A stretch of 64,000 nt of DNA, taken from Rufibacter sp. XAAS-G3-1. Lineage in GTDB: Bacteria; Bacteroidota; Bacteroidia; Cytophagales; Hymenobacteraceae. This document shows positions 41,382 to 50,243 of the stretch, one piece after another. Position 1 is the stretch's first letter; the number at the start of each line of letters is the position of its first letter. The stretch is from positions 1 to 64,000 of the forward strand of contig NZ_JABFAM010000010.1 of assembly GCF_013623775.1 (NCBI RefSeq), in the 5' to 3' direction. The notes beneath the pieces were generated by a model. The model saw nothing but the letters and a program-made list of their open reading frames with translations. It made no database searches and was not told the origin of the DNA. The translations under genes were made by a program, and so were the position numbers.

Positions 41382-43025
41382 ATGGCATCTAAGAACATTA
41401 CCTTCGACATCGAAGCCCGTAACAAAATCAAAAAAGGCGTGGACACTTTGGCCAATGCCGTAAAAGTAACCTTAGGCCCAAAAGGCCGCAACGTGATCAT
41501 CGACAAGAAATTTGGTGCTCCTAGCATCACCAAAGACGGTGTAACCGTTGCAAAAGAAATTGAACTGAAAGACGCCGTAGAGAACATGGGCGCTCAGTTA
41601 GTGAAAGAAGTAGCTTCTAAAACCGCTGACATGGCGGGTGACGGTACTACTACTGCTACCGTATTGGCGCAGGCTATCTACACGGCCGGTTCTAAGAACG
41701 TAGCGGCAGGTGCCAACCCAATGGACTTGAAGCGTGGGATTGACAAAGCCGTTGCCAAAGTGGTGGCTAACCTGAAAGAGCAGTCTAAGAAGATTGAGAA
41801 CTCCTCTGAGATCGCGCAGGTAGGTACTATCTCTGCCAACAACGACAGCGAGATCGGGCAGATGATCGCCGATGCCATGGACAAAGTGGGCAAAGACGGT
41901 GTGATCACGGTAGAAGAAGCAAAAGGTACTGAAACCGAGGTAAAGACGGTGGAAGGGATGCAGTTTGACCGCGGTTACTTGTCTCCTTACTTCGTGACCA
42001 ACCCAGAGAAGATGGAAGCCGAGTTTGAGAACGCTTACATTTTGATCTACGACAAGAAAGTTTCTACCATGAAAGAATTGCTTCCGGTATTGGAGCAAGT
42101 GGTACAAACCGGTAAAGCCTTGGTGATCATCTCTGAAGACGTGGACGGCGAAGCCCTTGCTACCCTGGTAGTAAACAAACTGCGTGGTTCCTTGAAAATC
42201 GCGGCGGTGAAAGCCCCAGGTTTTGGTGACCGCAGAAAAGCCATGTTGGAAGACATCGCTATCTTAACCGGTGGTACTGTTATCTCTGAAGAGCGCGGTT
42301 ACAAACTAGACAACGCTACCCTTGACTACTTAGGCCAGGCCGAGCGCATCATCATTGACAAAGACAATACTACTATTGTGAATGGTCGTGGTGAGAAAGA
42401 CGGTATCACTGCCCGTGTAAACGAGATAAAGTCTCAGATTGAGAAAACCACCTCTGACTACGACAAAGAAAAACTGCAAGAGCGTTTGGCTAAATTGTCT
42501 GGCGGGGTAGCTATCCTTTACATTGGTGCCTCTACTGAGGTAGAAATGAAAGAGAAGAAAGACCGTGTAGATGATGCCCTTCACGCTACCAGAGCTGCCG
42601 TGGAAGAAGGTATTGTTGCCGGTGGTGGCGTTGCCTTGATCAGAGCGATTGACGCCTTGAACGATGTGGATACCCGTAACGAAGATGAGAAAACCGGGGT
42701 GCAGATCATCCGCACGGCGCTGGAGTCTCCGTTGAGAACCATTGTGGCCAACGCCGGGGGCGAAGGATCCGTGATTGTAAACGAAGTACGCGCCGGCAAA
42801 GCTGACTACGGTTACAACGCCCGTGACGACAAGTTTGAGAACATGTTCGCGGCTGGTATCATTGACCCAACCAAAGTAACCCGTCTTGCGCTTGAGAACG
42901 CCGCTTCGGTAGCTGCCTTGTTGCTGACAACTGAGTGTGTGATCGCTGATGAGCCGGAAGAAGCTGGTTCAGCTGGCGGTGGCGGAATGCCAGGTGGTAT
43001 GGGCGGCATGGGCGGCATGATGTAA
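41382..43025 (+). CDS. groEL: Chaperonin GroEL
   Basis: A 547-aa Hsp60 that folds proteins in the cytoplasm as a double heptameric ring. The ATP-binding [14 protein letters not shown] (about 86-99) and the Gly-Gly-Met tail ([14 protein letters not shown]) are intact, as are apical-domain sequences for substrate and GroES contact. Codon use is more biased than in its neighbours, as expected for a highly expressed gene. Second gene of groESL, with a strong terminator after it. Confidence 0.98.
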   Translation: MASKNITFDIEARNKIKKGVDTLANAVKVTLGPKGRNVIIDKKFGAPSITKDGVTVAKEIELKDAVENMGAQLVKEVASKTADMAGDGTTTATVLAQAIYTAGSKNVAAGANPMDLKRGIDKAVAKVVANLKEQSKKIENSSEIAQVGTISANNDSEIGQMIADAMDKVGKDGVITVEEAKGTETEVKTVEGMQFDRGYLSPYFVTNPEKMEAEFENAYILIYDKKVSTMKELLPVLEQVVQTGKALVIISEDVDGEALATLVVNKLRGSLKIAAVKAPGFGDRRKAMLEDIAILTGGTVISEERGYKLDNATLDYLGQAERIIIDKDNTTIVNGRGEKDGITARVNEIKSQIEKTTSDYDKEKLQERLAKLSGGVAILYIGASTEVEMKEKKDRVDDALHATRAAVEEGIVAGGGVALIRAIDALNDVDTRNEDEKTGVQIIRTALESPLRTIVANAGGEGSVIVNEVRAGKADYGYNARDDKFENMFAAGIIDPTKVTRLALENAASVAALLLTTECVIADEPEEAGSAGGGGMPGGMGGMGGMM

Positions 43026-43053
43026 TCTCCCCCAGCACACGCTGATTGTATAA

Positions 43054-43088
43054 AAAAAGGCCCCGGTTCTAAGAACCGGGGCCTTTTC
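43054..43088 (+). terminator. groESL terminator
   Basis: AAAAGGCCCCGGTTCT / AGAACCGGGGCCTTTT with a one- to two-base loop: a strong bidirectional-looking intrinsic terminator. Confidence 0.92.
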
Positions 43089-43236
43089 ATTTCTATCTGA
43101 CATTGTTTTAAGCCTGTTTTCCGGAAATCAGCGCAAAAAGGATGAGATACCAGAATCCTTGATGGTTTTGCCTTGTTTTAAGCCTGTTTTCAGAAAAATA
43201 ACCGCAAAACGCTCTTCATAAACCGCGCGTTTGTAT

Positions 43237-43496
43237 AACGTGAACTCGGAAATTCTCACGCATTCCGTCCCCCTTTGAAGGGGGTGGGGGGATGATTACT
43301 CGTGCTAAATACGGCATTTTGGAAGCTCCAAGAGGGGGAGGATGTACCATTGAACAGGCGGATTTCCGCCCTCTTCCGCCTTTGTCATTCCCCTACCCCC
43401 TTCAAAGGGGGACGGAATGCGTGTACAGCATAGCAGAAAGGCAAACAATGGAAACAAAATGGATTATCGTATCCCTTTAATTCCCGAGTTCACGTT
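43237..43496. mobile_element. Nested inverted-repeat element G2
   Basis: Outer arms AACGTGAACTCGG / CCGAGTTCACGTT (43237-43249, 43484-43496) and inner arms of about 31 bp, ACGCATTCCGTCCCCCTTTG... (43259-43290) against 43390-43422. The inner arms themselves contain a CCCCCTTTGAAGGGGG hairpin. No believable gene lies inside. Degenerate family-A sequences flank it (43105, 43172, 43530). Confidence 0.7.
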
Positions 43497-43565
43497 TGTA
43501 TATGAACTTCTCTTAGAAGCTGTAATCTTTGTTTCTGGCCTGTTTTCAGAAAATCAGCTCAAAAA

Positions 43566-44159
43566 CTAGTTCAGTACTTTAATCTTGATGTTGATTTCAT
43601 GCGGGGCGGTCTCATCACCGCCAAAGTACGGGTACAGTTGGTAACCCATTCCTTCTCCGTCACACCCTCTTGCATGCTCAACCGTGCGCTCCCCTACTTT
43701 ATAGATATACTTGTTTCCCGAAAGAACGAGTTCACAGGTATAGGTTTTGTTCAAGTCAATGGCCGTGATGAAGGTAGAAGTGTTCACTCCATCTTTGTAA
43801 GAGTAGGCATGCAACTCTAGTCTGTTGTTATACCATCGCCACCCAAACCGGGCACTGTTCTGGTGATGGAAAGTACTGCAGTCAGACATGCCGTACAGTT
43901 TGTTGATGTCTGCCTGGTTGCTTTGGTCTTTGGTCTGGTAGATAGCGGAAGCGTCAAATTTCACTTCAAACTTAAGGCTGTTGGTTTGTAAGCCTTTTAG
44001 GGGGTTGGTGGTTTCGTGTACCCCGCTTTTGATAATGTAGTTGATCCCTTCTTCGGCGGTGGGCACAATAGGGACTACCACCTCTTCGGGTTCATGACAG
44101 GACAGAAGAAAGAAAGGAAAAGCTGCCAGTAAATAGAAATTGCGTAGAACGTGTTTCAT
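43566..44159 (-). CDS. Hypothetical lipoprotein
   Basis: A 197-aa protein with a lipoprotein signal peptide (lipobox FLLSC, Cys21), hence probably anchored on the periplasmic or outer membrane surface. The mature part has many aromatic residues (FGWRWYNNRLELHAYSYKDG) and a beta-rich pattern resembling secreted lectin-like or concanavalin-like folds, but I do not recognise a family. Single gene, flanked by element G2 and the GH25 gene. Confidence 0.65.
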   Translation of the reverse strand: MKHVLRNFYLLAAFPFFLLSCHEPEEVVVPIVPTAEEGINYIIKSGVHETTNPLKGLQTNSLKFEVKFDASAIYQTKDQSNQADINKLYGMSDCSTFHHQNSARFGWRWYNNRLELHAYSYKDGVNTSTFITAIDLNKTYTCELVLSGNKYIYKVGERTVEHARGCDGEGMGYQLYPYFGGDETAPHEINIKIKVLN

Positions 44160-44277
44160 AGACTTTGGTTAAGTAAACCAAAGGTATTCACCAGAAACGC
44201 TACTTCAAATAATTATAATTAAGATCATGTTTTACTTATAATAGATTCAAAATATAATTAAACTTATTTTGCAACAC

Positions 44278-45123
44278 CTATAAAGTCTCTGGTTCATAGC
44301 ACAGGTTGTACAGATCTTCCATAGTGCCGTTGAAGACGTTCAAGTCCAGGTTGCCTTTAACTCCTTTTAGTTTCCCCTGCTCTGTGTGTTGCCAGAAAAC
44401 CCAGTCTCTATTGGCTAATTGATGGCTCTTTTTAGGGTTGTAGTGCGCAATCCAAAGGGGGTAATCATCAAAATACCCGGCCAGATGCTGTTCATAGAAG
44501 GAATAATTGGTATAGATGATCGGTTTTAAATCGTACTCCTCCTCTACCACATCCAGCCACAGTTGCACCCCGGCCCTAATTTCCTCGTCTGACTGGTGGT
44601 TGGTTACTTCCACGTCTAGTACGGGCGGCAGATCACCGGCTTCCAGTTTCACTTTTCTCAGAAAGCTGCGGGCTTGCTCTTCGGCATCACGGGAGGGCAG
44701 AAAGAAATGATACGCTCCTCTCAGCACATCATGCTTTTTGGCCTGCCGCCAATGTTTCGCAAAATACCTGTCCTGGTGGGTGATGCCTTCAGTTGCTTTG
44801 ATGAAGGCAAATTTGATATTCTGGGCTTTTACCGCCTTCCAGTCTACCTGCCGCTGGTGATGGGAAATATCCAATCCGGTGACCTCGTACCCAGCCGGAT
44901 TAAACTTGGTCAAGGTGTTGGTTTGGGTGGCTTCTTCCACCTTATGGCGCAGGAAAGCCAACCGTCCGCCCTCTTTGAAGTATTCAATGCCCAGGCACAG
45001 TAAGAAAAAGGCCCCAATGCCCAATGACAAAGGCTTCCACCAGGTTTCATTGCTGGTTGCCGGTTTCTTGCGTGAAGCTGCTTTTCTGGTACGCGGACGT
45101 GGTGCCACGGGCTCTCTTTTCAT
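44278..45123 (-). CDS. Glycoside hydrolase family 25 lysozyme
   Basis: A 281-aa muramidase. A basic N-terminus (PRTRKAASRKKP) and one TM (about residues 35-52, PLSLGIGAFFLLCLGIEYF) anchor it in the inner membrane; the GH25 barrel follows (about 75-275) with GLDISHHQRQVDW, the KATEG motif (FAFIKATEGITHQD) and DVEVTNHQSDEE, where the catalytic acid pair lies. It cleaves the MurNAc-GlcNAc bond of peptidoglycan. ATG 45123 is preferred; the frame opens at 45159. Confidence 0.88.
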   Translation of the reverse strand: MKREPVAPRPRTRKAASRKKPATSNETWWKPLSLGIGAFFLLCLGIEYFKEGGRLAFLRHKVEEATQTNTLTKFNPAGYEVTGLDISHHQRQVDWKAVKAQNIKFAFIKATEGITHQDRYFAKHWRQAKKHDVLRGAYHFFLPSRDAEEQARSFLRKVKLEAGDLPPVLDVEVTNHQSDEEIRAGVQLWLDVVEEEYDLKPIIYTNYSFYEQHLAGYFDDYPLWIAHYNPKKSHQLANRDWVFWQHTEQGKLKGVKGNLDLNVFNGTMEDLYNLCYEPETL

Positions 45124-45185
45124 ATACCAACTTTGACGGAAGGAACCCTGCCTTCTCAACTACTTACAAATTTACCATTTATTTA

Positions 45186-45227
45186 AGAGCATGTTTGAAT
45201 TTCATCTTTATGCTGCAAACAAGCTCT
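45186..45227 (-). mobile_element. Family-D solo end (42 bp)
   Basis: AGAGCATGTTTGAATTTCAT...GCTGCAAAC matches the reversed right end of the D element and closes with AAGCTCT: a deletion derivative abutting the full copy at 45229. Confidence 0.65.
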
Positions 45228-45228
45228 A

Positions 45229-45391
45229 AGAGCATGTATAAATTTTGGCTTCGTAAGCGAAAACGGCAAAGAAGGTTCTCCGGATTGGTTTTTGAGCCTC
45301 GTAGCAGCACTACGAAGGCGATGAAAGCGCGAACGCAGGTTCTTGCTAGGATCCAGTTTGCAGCACGAAAGATAAAGTTTAAACAAGTTCT
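45229..45391 (+). mobile_element. MITE-like element, family D, copy 2
   Basis: Ends AGAGCATGTATAAATTTT / AAGTTTAAACAAGTTCT; the interior shares AAGGTTCT, GGTTTTTGAGCCTCGTAGCAGC, GCGCGAACGCAGGTTCTT and GTTTGCAGCACGAAAGAT with the other copies. Confidence 0.75.
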
Positions 45392-45412
45392 AAGGAGGAA
45401 GGTGGAGCGTAA

Positions 45413-45450
45413 ACAAAAAAGCCTCTGCTTCTAAGGAAGCAGAGGCTTTA
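45413..45450 (-). terminator. Terminator of the peptide transporter gene
   Basis: AAAGCCTCTGCTTC / GAAGCAGAGGCTTT with a T-run on the minus-strand side, 19 bases after the stop. Confidence 0.85.
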
Positions 45451-45468
45451 GATAGTAAGGACTAAATA

Positions 45469-46863
45469 TTAATGCACCCCGTGCATTAACTTAACAAGCT
45501 TGCGTGAAAACAAGAAAAGAACCAAAGAAGCTAGAGCTGCTATCCCCACAAATATCAAGAAGAAACTTGACATCGTTTGTGTTTTTGCCATCTCGTCAAT
45601 CATACCAGCCAAGGCGCCGCCAATGTAATTCCCAATAGCAGAGGCTAAGAACCATACACCAAACATAACTCCTATTAATTTCACAGGAGAAAGCTTATTA
45701 ACAAAGGATAGCCCTACAGGAGAAAGGCAAAGCTCACCCATAGTATGCAATAAATAAGCAAAAACCAACCACAACATGCTAACACCTGCTGACTCAGCAC
45801 CTTTTGGAATAGATAGTGATCCAAATACCAATACAGCAAAACCTAAAGAAAGCAATAATAAACCTATAGCAAATTTGTAAGGGCCTGCAGGATCAATGTT
45901 TTTCTTAGCCAATTTAACCCAAAGCATAGAGAAAAAGGGAGCCAAAGTAAAGATGAAGAAAGCATTAACAGACTGGAACCAAGTGGCTGGCACTTCAAAA
46001 TCCAGGAAATCTATGGTTCTATCGGTGTACTTGTAGGCGAAAATATTCATGGAAGATCCTGCTTGTTCAAACGCAAGCCAGAAAAGGATAGAAAAGAAGG
46101 AGAGTGCTAATATCACCGATAAACGGTCACGTTCAACTTTAGTGAGGGGCTCTTTGGGGGCTTCAACAATTGATTTATCAACTGGCGCAGGTTTCAGCCC
46201 TATTTTCCCAAGGGCGCCTTGTCCTAAATAAAACAATATCAAGCCGAAAACCATACCAATACCAGCAGCACCAAAACCCCAGTGCCAGCCTTTGGTCTCA
46301 CCTAGCCATCCACAGATAAGGGCTCCAAAGAATGCGCCTAGGTTTATACCCATATAAAAGATCGTATAAGCAGAGTCTTTTAACCTACTTCCTTCTGGGT
46401 ATAATTGACCTACCATAGAAGAAATATTTGGTTTAAAAAATCCGTTGCCAATGATCAATAATCCTAGGCCAGTATAGAAAGCAGGCATAGCTTCAATGGC
46501 GAGTGCTCCGTGCCCAAGGGCCATCAATACCCCCCCAATCAGAACGGCGTACCTATAACCTAAAAACCTATCAGCTATAAAGCCCCCAATTAAAGGAGTC
46601 ACATAGACTAAACCGGTGTAAATTCCATAGAGTTGCCCAGCTTCAGCTGAACTCCAACCTAATCCTCCATCAGAAATCTCAGAAATAAGATAAAGAGTTA
46701 AGAGCGCGCGCATACCATAGTAACTGAACCGCTCCCACATCTCCGTAAAGAATAATAGATAGAGAGCCTTAGGGTGTCTCAGATCAAGCTCCGTTGATTG
46801 GGTTCCGTAAGGAATGTTGTGCTTACTTACTTGATCAGAAAGTGGATGGTCTTTTTCAGACAT
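45469..46863 (-). CDS. POT-family proton-dependent oligopeptide transporter
   Basis: A 464-aa inner-membrane MFS protein of the PTR2/POT type. The signature FFTEMWERFSYYGMRALLTLYL (about 33-54, with the ExxERFxYYG motif) and GIYTGLVYVTPLIGGFIADRFLG (about 78-100) are clear; about 12-14 TMs are visible. It imports di- and tripeptides with protons. The gene is AT-richer than its neighbours: 40% GC in 45481-45540 by hand count, against 62% in 48001-48060 of pckA. That may mean transfer or relaxed codon selection. It is monocistronic with its own terminator. Confidence 0.9.
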   Translation of the reverse strand: MSEKDHPLSDQVSKHNIPYGTQSTELDLRHPKALYLLFFTEMWERFSYYGMRALLTLYLISEISDGGLGWSSAEAGQLYGIYTGLVYVTPLIGGFIADRFLGYRYAVLIGGVLMALGHGALAIEAMPAFYTGLGLLIIGNGFFKPNISSMVGQLYPEGSRLKDSAYTIFYMGINLGAFFGALICGWLGETKGWHWGFGAAGIGMVFGLILFYLGQGALGKIGLKPAPVDKSIVEAPKEPLTKVERDRLSVILALSFFSILFWLAFEQAGSSMNIFAYKYTDRTIDFLDFEVPATWFQSVNAFFIFTLAPFFSMLWVKLAKKNIDPAGPYKFAIGLLLLSLGFAVLVFGSLSIPKGAESAGVSMLWLVFAYLLHTMGELCLSPVGLSFVNKLSPVKLIGVMFGVWFLASAIGNYIGGALAGMIDEMAKTQTMSSFFLIFVGIAALASLVLFLFSRKLVKLMHGVH

Positions 46864-47016
46864 AAGATAAGGTTTAAGTGTTGTTTGTTTTCAGGGTTTT
46901 GTATTTCTACAAGGGGTAAATATATCATAATAGCGGTAGAAGGGCAAACCGACCGGGTTCACAGACGTTTTTAGAAGAAAGTTTTTCCAAAAGGATAACA
47001 TACGTTAGTTTTTTTA

Positions 47017-47024
47017 TAAATTTG
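47017..47024 (+). promoter_or_regulatory. -7 box of pckA
   Basis: TAAATTTG, a full match to TAnnTTTG, 60 bases before the pckA ATG. Confidence 0.6.
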
Positions 47025-47083
47025 AGAATCGAATTTCAAAACCACTCTTCCATTTTGAAAAAATAAAAAATAAAGCTTCCTTT

Positions 47084-48697
47084 ATGAAAGAATTTGGTAA
47101 AAAGTCAGGCACCATGGATTTAGCAGGCGTAGGCATCATGCAAGCAAAAGAGGTTCTCTGGAATCTTTCACCGGCAGAGTTAGTGGAAGAAGCTCTAAAG
47201 AACGGCGAAGGCTATCTGACAGACAATGGCGCTCTAATGTGCGATACCGGTACCTTCACCGGCCGCTCTCCCAAAGACCGCTTTGTGGTACGCGATGCCG
47301 AAACGGAGAATTCTGTCTGGTGGGGCGATGTGAACATTGCCTTTGACCCAACCAAGTTTGAAGCCCTGCACCAGAAAATGCTGGCACACCTGGAAGGCTG
47401 TAAATTATACGTGCGCGACGCATACGCCGGAGCCCACCCAGAATACCGCCTGAACCTTCGCATCATCAACACCCAGGCCTGGCACAACCTATTCTGCCAT
47501 AACATGTTCCTTCGCTTGACCGAAGAAGAACTTCAGCACCATACCCCAGATTTTACCATCATCAATGCCCCTGAGTTTTTAGCTGATCCTGCCGTAGACG
47601 GTACCCGCCAGAGCAACTTTGCCATTATCAACTTCTCCCGCAAGATGATCTTGTTGGGAGGCACGGGCTATGCCGGCGAAATGAAGAAAGGCATCTTCTC
47701 GGTGTTAAACTATTTGTTGCCGCACAAGCGCAACACGCTCTCCATGCACTGCTCGGCCAACGTAGGCCAAGACGGCGACACCGCCATTTTCTTCGGATTA
47801 TCCGGCACCGGCAAAACCACCTTATCCGCCGACCCCAACCGCGGTTTGATTGGCGACGATGAGCACGGCTGGACGGAAGACAGCGTTTTCAACTTTGAAG
47901 GCGGCTGCTACGCCAAAGTCATTGACCTTACCCGCGAAAAAGAACCGCAGATCTGGGATGCCATCCGGTTTGGGGCCATTGTAGAAAATACCCGCTTTAA
48001 ACCCGGCACCCGCACCGTAGACTACACCAACAAATCCGTCACCGAAAACACCCGCACGGCCTACCCTATCCACCACATTGACAACGCCATTGAACCTTCA
48101 CGGGCAGACATTCCCAAAAACATCTTCTTCTTAACCGCCGATGCGTTCGGGGTGTTGCCTCCCATCTCGCGCCTAAACAAATGCCAGGCCATGTACCACT
48201 TCATCTCGGGCTACACCGCCAAAGTAGCCGGTACCGAGGTGGGCGTGACCGAGCCGCAGACTACCTTCTCCGCTTGTTTCGGCGCGGCTTTCCTGCCCCT
48301 GCACCCCACCACCTACGCCGAGATGCTGGGCAAGAAAATGACAGAGAACAACGTGAACGTGTGGCTCGTGAACACCGGTTGGACGGGCGGCGTGTACGGC
48401 GTGGGCTCCCGCATGAAACTGGGCTATACCCGGGCCATGATTACCGCCGCCCTAAACGGTGAGTTGAATGGAGTTAATTTCCTCAAACATCCGGTTTTTG
48501 GCGTAGAGATGCCAACGTCCTGCCCTAACGTTCCGGCAGACATCCTGAACCCGCGCAACACCTGGGCCGATAAAGATGCCTACGACCACAAAGCCAACGA
48601 CCTGGCCAAGGCTTTTGTCAAGAATTTCCACAAGTACGCCGATTACGCGAACGAAGAAATACTGGCTGGTGCCCCGCAGATGGCGGTAGAAGCCTAA
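47084..48697 (+). CDS. pckA: Phosphoenolpyruvate carboxykinase (ATP)
   Basis: A 537-aa cytoplasmic enzyme that converts oxaloacetate and ATP to phosphoenolpyruvate, the entry to gluconeogenesis. The kinase-1a P-loop GLSGTGKTTLSADP (about 237-250) is followed by GDDEHGW (kinase-2); TGRSPKDRF near residue 60 binds substrate. Length fits the ATP-dependent bacterial form. Single gene with a TAAATTTG box upstream and a terminator downstream. Confidence 0.96.
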   Translation: MKEFGKKSGTMDLAGVGIMQAKEVLWNLSPAELVEEALKNGEGYLTDNGALMCDTGTFTGRSPKDRFVVRDAETENSVWWGDVNIAFDPTKFEALHQKMLAHLEGCKLYVRDAYAGAHPEYRLNLRIINTQAWHNLFCHNMFLRLTEEELQHHTPDFTIINAPEFLADPAVDGTRQSNFAIINFSRKMILLGGTGYAGEMKKGIFSVLNYLLPHKRNTLSMHCSANVGQDGDTAIFFGLSGTGKTTLSADPNRGLIGDDEHGWTEDSVFNFEGGCYAKVIDLTREKEPQIWDAIRFGAIVENTRFKPGTRTVDYTNKSVTENTRTAYPIHHIDNAIEPSRADIPKNIFFLTADAFGVLPPISRLNKCQAMYHFISGYTAKVAGTEVGVTEPQTTFSACFGAAFLPLHPTTYAEMLGKKMTENNVNVWLVNTGWTGGVYGVGSRMKLGYTRAMITAALNGELNGVNFLKHPVFGVEMPTSCPNVPADILNPRNTWADKDAYDHKANDLAKAFVKNFHKYADYANEEILAGAPQMAVEA

Positions 48698-48724
48698 GAG
48701 TTTAATTATTTCCTTCACCTTATT

Positions 48725-48757
48725 AAAGCCTTCCATGCTATGGAAGGCTTTTTTTAT
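48725..48757 (+). terminator. pckA terminator
   Basis: AAAGCCTTCCAT / ATGGAAGGCTTT with a GCT loop and T-run. Confidence 0.9.
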
Positions 48758-48786
48758 TTCTGAAGCCACTCTTTGGGTTTTTGCCG

Positions 48787-48794
48787 TATTTTTG
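48787..48794 (+). promoter_or_regulatory. -7 box of rsmE
   Basis: TATTTTTG 27 bases before the rsmE ATG; a full match to TAnnTTTG and the reason for not using the start at 48735. Confidence 0.6.
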
Positions 48795-48821
48795 GAAAAA
48801 CACCCTGTAAACAGATTTCCC

Positions 48822-49535
48822 ATGCACCTCTTCTTCACCCCAGACCTGCAACCCACAGACGCGTCTTACACCCTGTCTGAAGAAGAGTCCAAACACTGTG
48901 CGCGGGTACTCAGATTGGGGCAAGGTGATGAAGTGACCCTGATTGATGGCCGGGGCGGTTTGTTTAAAGCAGAGATTGCAGAGGCAAACCCTAAGAAAAC
49001 CAAAATCAGCATTTTAGAATATCGTCCTGAGTACCATAAGCGAGGCTACAGAATCCATATTGCAGTGGCTCCTACCAAAAATATGGATAGAATGGAATGG
49101 TTCGTGGAGAAAGCCGTGGAGATGGGCATTGACGAAATCACCTTCCTGCAATGCGCCCGCTCAGAGCGCAAGAACCTGAACCTAGACCGGCTGGAAAAGA
49201 TTGCCATCAGCGCCATGAAGCAGTCCATGAAGGCGTACCTGCCCACGCTTCACGAACTCACCCGCTACGCAGATTTCATAATGCAGCCTCAAAGCGGACA
49301 GCGGTTCATTGCGCATTTGGTGGAAGGTCAGGAACGGCACTCGCTTGCAAAAAGTATTTCAGGCGAAGACACGTACACCATCTTGATTGGGCCGGAGGGT
49401 GACTTCAGTCCGGAGGAAGTGGCGCAGGCTCTACAAGCTGGTTACAAACCGGTAACGCTGGGCCAAAGCCGCTTACGCACCGAAACCGCCGCTTTAGCCG
49501 CTTGCCATACCATTCACGTACTGTTAGACGTTTAA
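48822..49535 (+). CDS. rsmE: 16S rRNA (uracil1498-N3)-methyltransferase RsmE
   Basis: A 237-aa SPOUT-class enzyme that methylates U1498 in the decoding region of 16S rRNA. The N-terminal PUA-like part (about 1-70, with HCARVLRLGQGDEVTLIDG) and the trefoil-knot SAM site (IGPEGDFSPEEV near 190-201 and LGQSRLRTETAALAA near 213-227) are clear. It heads a plus-strand run of rsmE, the DUF4159 gene and a hypothetical gene. Confidence 0.93.
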   Translation: MHLFFTPDLQPTDASYTLSEEESKHCARVLRLGQGDEVTLIDGRGGLFKAEIAEANPKKTKISILEYRPEYHKRGYRIHIAVAPTKNMDRMEWFVEKAVEMGIDEITFLQCARSERKNLNLDRLEKIAISAMKQSMKAYLPTLHELTRYADFIMQPQSGQRFIAHLVEGQERHSLAKSISGEDTYTILIGPEGDFSPEEVAQALQAGYKPVTLGQSRLRTETAALAACHTIHVLLDV

Positions 49536-49572
49536 CGTTTTAGGCTTCTTTTCTGAAAAACCATGCAAAAAC
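49532..49572. repeat. Degenerate family-A palindrome overlapping a start codon (A18)
   Basis: ACGTTTTAGGCTTCTTTTCTG...AAAAACGG begins at the rsmE stop and covers the ATG (49563) of the next gene, so the repeat supplies its start region. Confidence 0.55.
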
Positions 49573-50225
49573 GGCTTCTTCTCTGGCTTCTTATAGTAAT
49601 AAGTACCGGTTCCGCGTGGGCGCAGCGTCCCAGCTTTAAGATTGCCCGGCTCAAGTACGGCGGCGGGGGCGACTGGTACGCGAACAAAACTTCGTTGCCC
49701 AACCTCATCTCCTTCTGCAACCGCGAACTGAAAGCCAACATCGCCCCGCAGGAGGAAGCGGTGGAGCCCGGCAGCCCCGAGTTGCTGGATTACCCGTTCG
49801 TGCACATGACCGGCCACGGCAACGTCATCTTCACCGAGGCCGAAGTCCAGAACCTGCGCAAATATCTTACCAGCGGCGGCTTCCTGCACATTGACGACAA
49901 CTACGGTCTGGATAAATTCGCCCGGCGCGAAATGAAGAAAGTCTTTCCCGAACTGGATTTTATTGAACTGCCCTTCAACCATCCCGTCTACCACCAGAAG
50001 TTCGACTTTCCGCGCGGTTTGCCCAAGATCCACGAGCACGACAACAAACCACCGCAAGGCTTCGGGATTATCTACCAGGGAAGGTTGGTGTGCTATTACT
50101 CGTATGAAACGGATTTAGGCAACGGTTGGGAAGACCAAGCGGTGCACAATGACCCGGCAGAGAAACACCAGGCCGCTTTGCGCATGGGCGCCAACCTGGT
50201 GTCGTATGCCTTGACCAATTTTTAA
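49563..50225 (+). CDS. DUF4159 domain protein, secreted
   Basis: A 220-aa exported protein: signal peptide about 1-20 (LIVISTGSAWA), then a DUF4159 domain with IARLKYGGGGDWYANKTSLPNL, HMTGHGNVIFTEAEVQNLRKYL and GGFLHIDDNYG. The domain has a class-I amidotransferase-like (flavodoxin-like) fold in relatives; its function is unknown. In many Bacteroidota it lies beside rsmE, as here (27-base gap). Confidence 0.85.
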   Translation: MQKRLLLWLLIVISTGSAWAQRPSFKIARLKYGGGGDWYANKTSLPNLISFCNRELKANIAPQEEAVEPGSPELLDYPFVHMTGHGNVIFTEAEVQNLRKYLTSGGFLHIDDNYGLDKFARREMKKVFPELDFIELPFNHPVYHQKFDFPRGLPKIHEHDNKPPQGFGIIYQGRLVCYYSYETDLGNGWEDQAVHNDPAEKHQAALRMGANLVSYALTNF

Positions 50226-50243
50226 ATCTTCCTACGGCTTTTC

